64,000 nt of DNA from Skeletonema tropicum. Lineage: Eukaryota; Bacillariophyta; Thalassiosirophyceae; Thalassiosirales; Thalassiosiraceae. The position numbers and the translations under genes were made by a program. Below are positions 55,113 through 64,000 of the stretch, one piece after another (position 1 is the stretch's first letter; every line of letters begins with the position of its first letter). Below the pieces are notes generated by a model that ran no database searches, was not told the DNA's origin, and was given only the letters and a program-made list of their open reading frames with translations. The DNA is taken from positions 51,628 to 115,627 of the forward strand of contig JAWZXG010000039.1 of the NCBI GenBank assembly GCA_037178625.1, in the 5' to 3' direction.

Positions 55113-55981
55113 ATGCCTGCTAATACATCTGTCTGGAATACAAAAGGTAATCACAGTTGATCTCTCTCTCGTATTATGTATGCTTTAAGTTCACCACCCA
55201 CTCGTTGTCTAACCACCTCTTTGCGCTCTGTGCATACATAGGCGAAACGGCCTCTCTCAAGAACGCATGCCGCCAATATGGAGTGACGGAGGAGCAAGCC
55301 CGTAAAGCGGAGCTTCCATGTCAGTATCGTTCCTTGTATGGCAATCCTTACGCGGTGGTAAAGCTCAGTGATGTGGCTGCTCTTAAAGCAAAGTTGCAGA
55401 AGGAAGCAAAGGAGGCCGCCAAACAGAAATTGATTGACGAGCTTGGTGAGGATGGATATGCAAAGAAAATGGCAGCGATGAAGGCCGCCAAGATGAAAGA
55501 ACAGGCTGACTTGAAGGCTGCGAAGGAGAAGGAAAAGGCAGCGAAAGAGGTTCAAAAGAAAGCTGATAAGTTGTCATCACTTCTATCTTACGCCTTAAAA
55601 GCATCAGAAGGAGGCATCGCTCCTACTCTTGTCGGTGCGACAATTACCAAGACGGCGGCCAAAAAGGAATGGAGAGTTAAGCCTGATGAAATTGTTGGTC
55701 ATCTCAAGCCAGTCGACCCCACCAAGAAGCACCCCAAGTATTACCTCGCCAATGTGATTGGAGTAGCACACAAGAAAGGTGAAAGCACTTTAAGCACAGA
55801 GTTGGAATCCTCGCCTGATCGTCTCAAGCTTTATGCTCGCTATCTTGTCGACACGTTTCATGCTGAATGTAAAGCTTACGAAGCTCTTGGAGACGCTGCT
55901 ATCGTGCAAAAGGTCCGCTTTGAAGCTAGCAACAGCATTGAAGCTTCAATTCGCGATTATGAGCTGCTTATCACTCAATAA
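55113..55981 (+). CDS. Protein with two XPA C-terminal-like segments, two exons
   Basis: Exon 1 55113-55146 and exon 2 55242-55981, GT-AG, give a 257-residue protein. An N-terminal stretch (SLKNACRQYGVTEEQARKAE then YGNPYAVVKLSDV) and a second one (ITKTAAKKEWRVKPDEIV then HPKYYLANV) both fit the pattern of the XPA C-terminal domain: a K-T-x-A-K-K-E-W/Y start, L-x-x-E/D-E, and a final N-P-[HY]..L...V. A long Lys/Ala/Glu helix separates them. The zinc finger of true XPA is absent, so this is not a normal excision-repair XPA. DNA or protein binding is a guess from the motif. The C-terminal about 60 residues are helical with no known match. Confidence 0.65.
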
Positions 55982-56209
55982 CGAGAGCGTGTCGTTAAGG
56001 AGAAGACACGCCTCATTGTTCTTGAGCGCTTGTGGGGAGATGCTAATTGAGAGAGAACCAAACATTGCAACAGCAGATCAGCAGATCAGCAGCACTAAAT
56101 TAATGTTTCTATGTAATCATAATGTTCAAGTCAATCAGGTACTCTAGAGTGAGAACCAATCAGGTACTAAAGAATAAGGCACACTAAGCTACATGTAACA
56201 GAAATTTTT

Positions 56210-56310
56210 AAGTAAGTACGTCTGGTGGGCCCTCAAGAGGCGACTATCTATGCTAAGTGATAACGAACATGTGTTGTAGCAGCTATTATTTCCCAGATCG
56301 CACCCAAATA
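56210..56310. repeat. Diverged relative of the 28.6-29.1 kb repeat
   Basis: AGTACGTC..GG.GGGCCCTC.A..GGCGA..TATC, followed about 50 bp on by TTTCCCAGATCGCAC, matches blocks in the same order at 28940-28985 and 29124-29138. The alignment was done by eye and the boundaries are uncertain. Confidence 0.5.
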
Positions 56311-56472
56311 CGGCACGCTAAGCTACATTACTACGAATATACACATTAGTTTCCATGATCAAAGCTGATATGAACAGCACGGTGAGAGCAACACAAATCA
56401 TTCTAACCAAGTATGAAGTAGGGATACGAACAAAGAGTAACTTTATAATGTAAGAAAAGTTTCTAACTGACG

Positions 56473-56544
56473 GTCTAGTTCGTACAGTGGTTAGTATTTC
56501 GCATTGTGGTTGCGACGACCCGGGTTCGATTCCCGGACTGGACA
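56473..56544 (+). tRNA. tRNA-His (GUG anticodon)
   Basis: A full 72-nt cloverleaf folds: acceptor GTCTAGT with ACTGGAC (7 pairs, one G-U), D-arm with GG in an eight-base loop, anticodon stem TCGCA/TGCGA around loop TTGTGGT (anticodon GTG), four-base variable loop, and T-arm CCGGG-TTCGATT-CCCGG. The B box GGTTCGATTCC is perfect. The discriminator base is A, as in eukaryotic cytosolic tRNA-His, which receives its extra 5' G after transcription. No intron, no encoded CCA. It lies alone between two protein genes. Confidence 0.93.
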
Positions 56545-56640
56545 AAATTTATTGTGATACAACGTTTCCTTTTGGTTCACCGTATTACTTTTGCTTCATT
56601 TGGTTGCTTCCATCCAAGCTACAAGCAACGAAAATGATGT

Positions 56641-56867
56641 AGTGCACCTTTTACTTCCTATATATGTAGCGCTGTTGACAGTAGTAGGCAAAACTACGTT
56701 CACATCAGCGACGTTATTTTGATTAGAGAGGACTGGAATGGTAACCTACATTCCTTTTGCTTGTTTAATTTCAATGATAATAAGAGTTAGTACACCTTTT
56801 ACTCATGTAGCGCTGTTGAAAGCAGGCGAAACTGCGTTACACAGCGGCGTTTGTTTTGCATTAGAGT
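56641..56867. repeat. Two diverged direct repeats of about 85 bp
   Basis: Units at about 56641-56728 and 56789-56867 share CACCTTTTACT, TGTAGCGCTGTTGA, AGGC.AAACT.CGTT and TTTTG.ATTAGAG in order, about 148 bp apart. No coding sense is seen. They lie between the tRNA-His gene and the C2-protein gene. Confidence 0.6.
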
Positions 56868-57490
56868 TCGTCCTGCTGGCGCTGATGAGCGATCCTTCAC
56901 AGCTCTGCTGCATCATTTCTGTCTGTACAATATTGTAAGTTAATCACTGCTGCGAGAGAGGAATTGTTTATAATACTTCTCTGGGAAGTAAACCTACTGA
57001 TGCTATAATATCTAAGATTAGGAGTTGACGTTGCAGTGCGATGTGGCAAACAGTATTACAGTATTGCTGTCTGCGGGTTTGAGCCGCCCTTGCTGTTTAG
57101 GTGACAAAACTCCCAAACATGCTAAACTCTGGACGGATACATACACAAGCATTTAAATTACATATGCATGGCGCATTGCATGGCGCATGGCGCCACCATC
57201 TCGCCGAGTGCTGCTGAGTGCCGAGTGCTGCCGAGTACTGAGTGCCGAGTGCGAGTGCCGGATACTGACACAAATGGAGATGGCGTCTTCCGGTTCTCAT
57301 GAGAAGGGCCTTTGGCCTTTGCGGCCTATCTTGACAATTGGCTGAGTGCATGCAACTCTTCTGTACACTGTACATCATGCAGTACTATTGTAACATACCA
57401 AACGAAGCCGTATCATGCCATACTGCTTTCGGCATGTATCAAAGTGATCAGTTGGAAAGTTGCTCGAGAGGCAACGAGACGATATCCTCG
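56868..57490. other. 5' region of the C2-domain gene
   Basis: At 57160-57270 there is a low-complexity tract of imperfect GGCGCAT and GCCGAGTGCT repeats. The frame of the C2 gene is open back to 57338, so the start could lie upstream of 57491. Confidence 0.45.
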
Positions 57491-60400
57491 ATGAAGTCCG
57501 TAACAGTCGGAGATCCACCATCAGGTGACGAAACTGCAATTCTCAAGTGGGAAGATGAAAGCGACAGTGATAACGATAGTGATAATGTTCCTCAAGACAA
57601 GCCCCCTTCTCATCTCAATGCAAAATATGTAGAGGGAAGCGTAGGCATGGTCCGAGGATCCTATGCAAGATCCATTCCCCGTGCAATTACACAACCGCTG
57701 CGTATCATCGCCGGACGACGTGACGGCATCCTCGTGATAAATTTAAGTGATGGCGGCTCATTATATTTCTACAAAATCTTTAAGAAGCCGATGCGGTACA
57801 TTAAGAAACATTCCAATGAAACAACTGCAGAGAACGGCCAGCGAAGAAGATCTAGGAATAATACACTGCAGAGAGAGAAATCTATCTTCCTACGCAGTCA
57901 AAATATCTCTACGAGCGTGTTAGGGGAATCGAGAGATTCCATCTTTCACAGGGAGAAATCACACGGGAGTGATGAATTGGATGTGGCAGAGAAGGTCAAG
58001 AAAAAGATCGAAAAGGTAGCAGTGTACACTAGCACAAGTGATTTTGTGGAACCAGCCGAGATGCCATACCTATTTATTCCTGCGAGTGTTCCATGGCGGT
58101 TCAAGAGTGTGAATGGCCTTCGGAATAATTCGTTTCAGATTGTTGTCCCTCCTGATACTTTGGGAGATGGGACGAAAGCAGATGATCGTGTGAAGATTAT
58201 GTCTTACAAGGAGAAAGTAAAGAATATGAGGAAGATGACAGCAATTGTTGATGGGGTGGAGGTTACATTCGCTACAGTGTTGCGGTTGGGAGGCGATGAT
58301 GACAACGATGGCAACGACTCAAACGTCGGACCATGCTGCGATGATGATTCAGCATCATCTGAACAAGGGAGTTTTGCATCCAGAGGGTCAGCCAGCCCCA
58401 AATACCACACTGGGTCAAGGACAAATAATGTGCAGTTGTTTGAATTTTGTTGCGACAAGGACGAGTTGGCAGTTTATGCGAAAGCCTCCCAATCATTGGG
58501 ACGTATTCTCACAGATAACAAGTTTCAAAATACTGCAAAAGCAATCGTCGAGAACAATGCAAGGGTGAGAAGTGCAGGGCGAATGGAGGTTGCAGCGCAA
58601 TTGAGGGTGCTGGAGAAGACGAAAAGCGTGGCAACTTTACGCAATCGACGCACAAGTTCGATTAATGAGACGGAATATCGAGTCTTTCCTCTCCATGCCT
58701 ATCCTTACACATGGATGACGAAGGATGAGCTTGCAGTAGAACTTCCCAGGAGATCAAAGAATTTTGTTGATCTGCGACAAAGCAAGGCAGATGAGATTGG
58801 AAGCCTTCGGGTAGAAGTTCTTCAATGCATGGGGCTGCCCAAAATGGACAAATACTCCAACACTGATGCGTTTTGCTACATTGTGTGCGGCTCAAAGTAT
58901 TTGTGACGGATGTTATCCCCGATAATTTGAATCCAGTTTGGCTTCCACTTAGTAGGAGAGCATGCATTTTGCCGCTGAAGAATGCCTATTCACAAGTTTA
59001 TGTAGGCGTATTCGATTACGATGGGGAGACAGAAAGTGATGATTTTATAGGACGAGTAGTGATTGATACACCACAGCTACAATCTGGATTCTCCTATGAC
59101 ATTACTTTGCCATTACGACACACGTCGAAGACCTACTACAGGAAAAAGCTGGGCTGTGTGCGTTTGAGACTTGAGCTGCATTGGACAGCAGGAGAGAGAG
59201 CGGCCCTTCTTTCGTACATCCCAAAATCTCCATCAGTTATTATGAGAAGAATTTCAAATACGCCTTTAGAGCCAAACACCACGATAACATGTCCAGATGC
59301 TAAGTCCTTCGCATCGGTAGCCTTGACTGTCTATGGCGAGGATATCCCCGGCAAATACAGCGCGCACATCAAAAATGCCACGTCAAGAGAAGCATCGCTC
59401 ATTAACAGGCTCATGTTCTACCAAGCAAAGAAAATTGCAAGAGACATTGCAACGTGGAAAAATCCTTTGCTCTCCATGTATATCTTTTGGGCTTGGATGT
59501 ACATGGTTGTGTACAACGCTATCGACAACGTACCTTCATTCATTTTGAGCCTTCTTTTCATCGCTTTACTCCGCAACTATGTAAAGTACAATGTCAGCTC
59601 TGCAGTTGGATCTCTCTGCGGTCACCGGACAATTGGAGGAATGCTTGGAGTCCTACTTTTCAACAGAGACGATTCCAACGTGCAATTATCAGAGCTTCAA
59701 CGTATGACTAATCGACCTTTTCTGGAAAGAGTTCTCCTCAATATCTTTGGGTTGAACTTCTCTGCCAAGAAGAAGAAAGCTTGGAAAAACGAACACCACT
59801 CTGAATTCCCCCTATCCTCTGGCTTGGTCTACCCAAAGAGAACCTCTGATGAAGCGGCCAAATCACGTTTGTGGGATGCTGCAAAAGAGGTGGCGAAAAA
59901 TTCCGTCTCCGAATCCATTGTTAGGACTGGTGGATTGAATTCTGTACTTGATTGGGATCAAGAAGATACAGATTGGGATCGTGAAGATGATAGTAACAGC
60001 GACGAAGATGAGTGGAGCTTTAATAATGGAAGCGGAGATGATCTCAGACAACCCCTCACGAAAGTGAAGAAGGGACTTGGTATTACTATGCTGCAATCAA
60101 AACAGGCCGGACGCAGAGTAAGTTCAAGTGGTCTCAGTATAGGTAGCGAAGTAGATCAGAAATTCTCAGAAGATAGCTTATTTGGTAAAAGGCTATCTAT
60201 TGACTGCTACTCCAATGTCGCTAATTTGAAGATGTCTAGAGATGAGGTATCATCTACTTCTACGCAACGAAACTCTATCAAAATGCCTGTGCTTCCAGAA
60301 CAGGATATGAAGGTAAAGAAGAAATCGTCAAGCACGATTATAAGCCAAATTGAAAAGATGCACGCAAAGGCATCTAGAGCATCCCTGCATCTCTTCGATG

Positions 60401-61047
60401 ATAGAGTGTTCGTGGTCGACGATAGAGCCGAAGCTGAGAAATTGCTTCACATCAACACTACCAACAATCCAGTTGCAAAGAAGATGTTCCCAATCTTGGC
60501 AGCGTTCCTCAAGCTTATTGATATTGAGATCTCTGCGTTTCGAGCTGCGTTCAACGTTGTCATGTGGAAGGATCCATTTTTATCATTTTGGACGACACTC
60601 ATTGTCTTTTGCCTCATGGTAGTGTTGCTTGTCTTCCCGTGGAGATATTTGTTTGGGAGTCTTGGCCTCGTAGGTCTTGGGCCACAGAACTATTTCTTGG
60701 TGGATTGGTTCGAAGCGAAGCGGATTGCAAGGCAACAAAGGAAGAAATCAATGAAAAAATCAACTTTAAAGTCATTGGACAGTTGTCACGATTTGGCAGA
60801 GTCCCCACTTCTGTTTAGAAATAATGTCCAAATGAAACCAGATGGAAGGCATCGAGAAGTAATTGTACCATCAGTTCCATTCCGGTACAATAGATTTTAC
60901 GACTGGCCGCCTGACCCTTCATCCACGTCGATTAAAGAAGGCTCGTACAGCTCTACTGGCGAAAATCAGAATATCTCGGCTATGCAACACAGGCACCACA
61001 CAAGAAGAGGGGGGAGAACAGGAAGAAGGAGATCAAGCCAACGCTAA
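57491..61047 (+). CDS. C2-domain, multi-membrane MCTP-like protein, with apparent frameshift
   Basis: The first frame runs to 58906 and the second from within the overlap (58873) to 61047; together they make about 1185 residues. The break falls inside a C2 domain: LRVEVLQCMGLPKMDKYSNTDAFCYIVCGSK, then FVTDVIPDNLNPVW, which is the normal beta-strand order. One missing base near 58895 is enough to explain it. An N-terminal region (about residues 45-110) looks PH/GRAM-like. After the C2, hydrophobic segments near LSMYIFWAWMYMVVYNAI and LSLLFIALL, and later FWTTLIVFCLMVVLLVFPW followed by PQNYF, match the C-terminal membrane module of plant MCTP proteins, which tether ER to plasma membrane. Start at 57491 (MKSVTVGD) is preferred; upstream in-frame ATGs exist. 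Confidence 0.68.
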
Positions 61048-61731
61048 TCTAGCTATGATGTTATATGCTCAGATTTGATCGCGGTTGAGAAAGAGACATG
61101 GCTGAATCGACACCCTCTCCTCCCATAATGCGCTTGAGATGTCTTTCTGTGACTTGGGGTAATGTTGGTCTCTACGAAAGGTAATTAGATACATGGATCT
61201 CGAATAGGAATCAAACCACAGGTCTCTTGGGAATGCAATAACAATAGATTGCAACAGGGGCAAAAAGAGAAGACGAAGATTGTCTATCACTGCTGTTATT
61301 GAAGGCTTGCCTAAACAGGTAGACCCAAATCCATAGAAATAGAAGAAGTGTGAAAGAGACGACAAGAATGTTTAGCATAAGCATACATAAAGACAATACT
61401 GTATTGACACTGAAGAACATTCGAAGCGATAAATCAGCCTGAGAGAGGTAGTTAAAATCTATCGCACTCAAGAAAACACCTAAAGGCCACCAGCACTGAC
61501 ATTTAATACGAACACCACGGGAACCCGAACACCTAAGGATCTCCTTTCACTCAAAAATTTGAAGAAGAAACTATTTTTACGTGGGAACACGTAGGAATAG
61601 TAGGATACAAGCACGAACAAGAACAAGAAGCAAGAGGCAAAGCAAGACCAAGATACTATCTTGTGTAGCTTGTGTAGGATGGGCTGGGGAGGATCATAAA
61701 TAATAACAGGCAAGAACAACAAAACAGCAAC
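61048..61731. other. Intergenic gap, 684 bp
   Basis: Small minus-strand hydrophobic frames (61069-61471) have no gene-like features. I see nothing else. Confidence 0.35.
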
Positions 61732-62865
61732 ATGACAAAGCTAACAGAATACAAAGGATTGGTCCTTGCTACTCTCGGGATCACACCTTCAAACCCCGAA
61801 CACGGCGATGAGGTAGAATTCACCGAATCTAGTAGTGGCGGTAAGGCTGTCTTCCTGATGAAGGTAAAGGAGTACGAAAGTGGAAAGTTCAAAGCGAAGT
61901 ATGTATCTCCCGAGAGAGCAGCCAGACATGTTGAGCTGTTCCCTAAACTCAACATGACGAATGAGGACACATCTCCGCTATTTGTGGTGCATGGCTTCAA
62001 CGTCCAGCCCGCGGGTGCCATGAGCAATATATCAGATAAATGGCAGCGCTTCACCGATGCAGGTCTAAAGTATTACCCCGTTCCTGTTCTTTGGCCCTGT
62101 AATGAGGATGGTGATTACGCTAAAGACCAAGAAGTTCTTTCCCAGAGAGCTGGAAAGGAACTGAAAGCCATGGTGGATGCGATTCCGAACGATCTCTTCC
62201 CTCGTAAATCCGTTCTAATGCACAGTATGGGTAATCATGTTGTGTTCAATGGTGCTTGTGGCGTCAAAGATGAGGAAGGGAAGGTGATTGATGAAGCACC
62301 CGATGTCGAGTTTGAGAACATCTTCCTTGCGGCAGCTGTAAGTTTATGTCATCTTCTCTCATACACTATATTCGTCATGCCTACAACTTGCTCACAAGGT
62401 TCCATGTCCATGCTCATCATTTTCTTTGCAGGATCTCCCTCATGACATATTCTGGGAAAATCCATATGAATATGATGATAGATGGTTTGATAAGAAGAAG
62501 ATGCAAGGTCTTTATGGCCAGAAGAAGCAAAAGGCATCCAACTTTTTCAAGATGTTGAAAGTTGATGAATCTGACAAGCCGATTGGAAAGAATATGTAAT
62601 TTACTATGGCTGGGATTTGGCATTAGCTGCATCTGCAACCCCATTTGCCAATAACGAAACACGTATTGGTAGCGTGGGGCATAAGAAAGATGGCGAAGAC
62701 AAAGTTCGTGCTGATCTGAAGGATTACATCGAGGATTATGACATGTATTCCAATATCACATGGTTTAGCGGTGACGATAATTTCTACAAACATTCTTATC
62801 AATTTGAGCCTGCTGCCATCAAGTTTTACTTTTCGAAGGATATTCGAAAACCCGAAGATGAGTAG
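61732..62865 (+). CDS. DUF900-like alpha/beta hydrolase, two exons, with apparent frameshift
   Basis: Exon 1 61732-62337 and exon 2 from 62432, GT-AG. The LFVVHGFNV strand-loop, PVLWPCNEDGDYAKDQE and the nucleophile elbow LMHSMGNHVVFNG (Ser in H-S-M-G-N) match DUF900 alpha/beta hydrolases. The acid-strand region is likely in IYYGWDLALAAS, and a late GSVGHKKD may carry the histidine. The substrate is unknown. In exon 2 the frame is GNM-stopped at 62600 (KPIGKNM), whereas the neighbouring frame continues DWKEYVIYYGWD, as the family expects. One missing base near 62580 would join them. No signal peptide, so probably cytosolic. Confidence 0.7.
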
Positions 62866-63661
62866 TGTTGATCACAAGAAGTGTAAATTTTACGGTATTA
62901 GTACGTGAATAAATTCATGTTTGTATTAATGATCTAAACATTAATTATCTAGTTTATACGACTTGATGAGGTCACCGAGTAAGGAGACTTTCTATTGACA
63001 AGTAGAGAAGTAAAGAGCAGTAAACATGCCTGAACTGTACACTTTGAAACATAGTTTCACGCTCTTAATTCACCCAGCGTTTCGTGAAGTTTATCATGCA
63101 GAGCTTTCGAATTCTCCAGCAAGATCCCATTCGCCAGGTGTTTTAGGGTGGCAGGAGGCAAGATCCCAATGATGATGATATTTAAAGAAGTCAGGTGGAA
63201 GCCGTGCAGCCAGAACGCAGCAGCAGCGTCATTAAATGTAGTAATCCTTGGCAGAGGACGGTAAAGCTCCACACACTTCTGTGCGACAGTCAGCAAGTCG
63301 CAAAACTCTTTGTCCACAGCATTTGCCTCGACATTATGCAACCGAGGTGTCATCCATGAGCTTCGACAGTTTCGATCTTGCTGGCATGGTGAATCTGTTG
63401 GCTCTCTACGCAGTCGATTGAGTGTTCCTTGTAGCTTGGGTTTATGACGTGAAGAGGCAGGAGGAAGGAGACAAAAGATCCTCGATTTCTCGTATTTGCG
63501 ACAAGCGGTTGACAACGAGAAAGCCTCTCCCCCTCCATAAGACTCCACTGACTGACATGGGCATTGTTGTGATAATAAGAGTACCACAGCACAGCCGGTG
63601 ATACAAAATTACGAAGCGCCTACGCCCACCCACCCCGTCGGATGGAATATAATACATCGAC
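62866..63661. other. Intergenic gap, no supported gene
   Basis: A 176-codon minus-strand frame (63057-63587) lacks an ATG start and recognisable motifs. It could be an unlisted exon but is not annotated. The promoter of the plus-strand gene starting at 63662 should lie here. Confidence 0.35.
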
Positions 63662-64000
63662 ATGGGTGACTCCTCGTATCATATCACTGAGAAAATGAGG
63701 CACGCCATGCGTACGAAGATGCTTTTGACGATCTCCCTGGCGCTGAATTTTACTTTTTGCATCATTTTGGTAATTCAGATCCAAAGGGCGGTGTTTGCGC
63801 CGGTCGAAACGGTCGAAGCTGTGTCGTCTCGTTCTTCCCATCCATCAACAAGTAAAAATACTTCACAATATTGGTCATTAGCAGTGTCAAATAGAGGGAA
63901 CACTATCGACTGTCGGGTAGCCACTCACCAAGCTCACCAAGCTACGCAAGAAGTTGCGGGTAATTTGGCACAAGATATGGACAACAAAATAATGATTCAC
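63662..64000 (+). CDS. Type II membrane protein, N-terminal part (cut by window edge)
   Basis: The frame is open from ATG 63662 to the last base (113 codons). It starts with a short polar, basic cytosolic segment (residues 1-19), then a single hydrophobic helix (about 20-38, LLTISLALNFTFCIILVIQI), then a Ser/Thr-rich luminal stem. This is the topology of Golgi glycosyltransferases and related enzymes; the catalytic part is not in the window, so the class is unknown. Confidence 0.5.
   Translation, partial: MGDSSYHITEKMRHAMRTKMLLTISLALNFTFCIILVIQIQRAVFAPVETVEAVSSRSSHPSTSKNTSQYWSLAVSNRGNTIDCRVATHQAHQATQEVAGNLAQDMDNKIMIH

Noticed and set aside
57160..57270. Possible structured RNA in GC-rich repeats
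   Set aside because: Imperfect GCCGAGTGCT repeats explain the pairing; no defined fold or RNA family signature.
63057..63587. 176-codon minus-strand frame
   Set aside because: No ATG at its 5' end, an in-frame stop lies just upstream, and no domain-like pattern; it may be chance or an unlinked exon.

Overview
The window looks like nuclear DNA of a photosynthetic stramenopile, most likely a centric diatom. Genes are dense, lie on both strands, and have few, short GT-AG introns (about 70-180 bp). They include protein types typical of diatoms: a plant-FRO-like ferric reductase, an EGF-bearing multi-membrane protein, multi-pass orphan families, a kinase-like/AAA ATPase, and a gag-pol element of the diatom Ty3/gypsy style. 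The species cannot be named from this sequence. Calls rest on reading translated frames and motifs; no database search was possible.

Layout. 1-3921: minus-strand Ty3/gypsy retrotransposon (gag, an in-frame UGA, then pol running off the left edge) with a 227-bp LTR inserted in the Gln-rich tract of an acidic Trp-motif gene (3922-5145). 5601-11027: a multi-pass membrane protein with an apparent frameshift, an SGNH hydrolase and a ferric reductase. 11489-17599: four tandem paralogues of an orphan 2x4-helix membrane protein, the first two separated by an inverted SINE pair and a 548-bp TA-flanked mariner-type MITE. 17713-26878: a DUF1415 gene with a hAT-type MITE in its promoter, an EGF/multi-TM gene and a STAND-like ATPase with a degenerate kinase lobe. 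26879-30274: repeat-rich gap. 30275-34957: PDZ/coiled-coil protein.

33484-50751 is the most striking part. A block of about 7.28 kb is present twice in direct orientation (33484-40762 and 43478-50751). Each copy holds a complete three-exon gene for a 1636-residue secreted enzyme whose modules read: signal peptide, LPMO-like domain starting with histidine, Cys-rich module, Ig-like plus GH9 cellulase, cadherin-like module, orphan module, GH45 endoglucanase-like domain, and a Cys-rich C-terminus. Oxidative and two hydrolytic cellulose-active modules therefore seem to sit on one polypeptide, joined by Pro/Thr linkers like a covalent cellulolytic complex. The second copy also carries a 5' fragment of the PDZ gene. 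The 2.7-kb filler between the copies is transposon debris (a decayed DDE transposase, a decayed companion ORF and a solo LTR of the same family as the element at the left edge).

50937-64000: the ribosome quality-control factor NEMF/Rqc2, a protein with two XPA-C-like segments, tRNA-His(GUG), a C2-domain multi-membrane protein, a DUF900 alpha/beta hydrolase, and the start of a type II membrane protein cut by the right edge. Four otherwise convincing genes need a single-base frame correction (near 6215, 22880, 58900 and 62580). This is either a systematic assembly problem or real decay.
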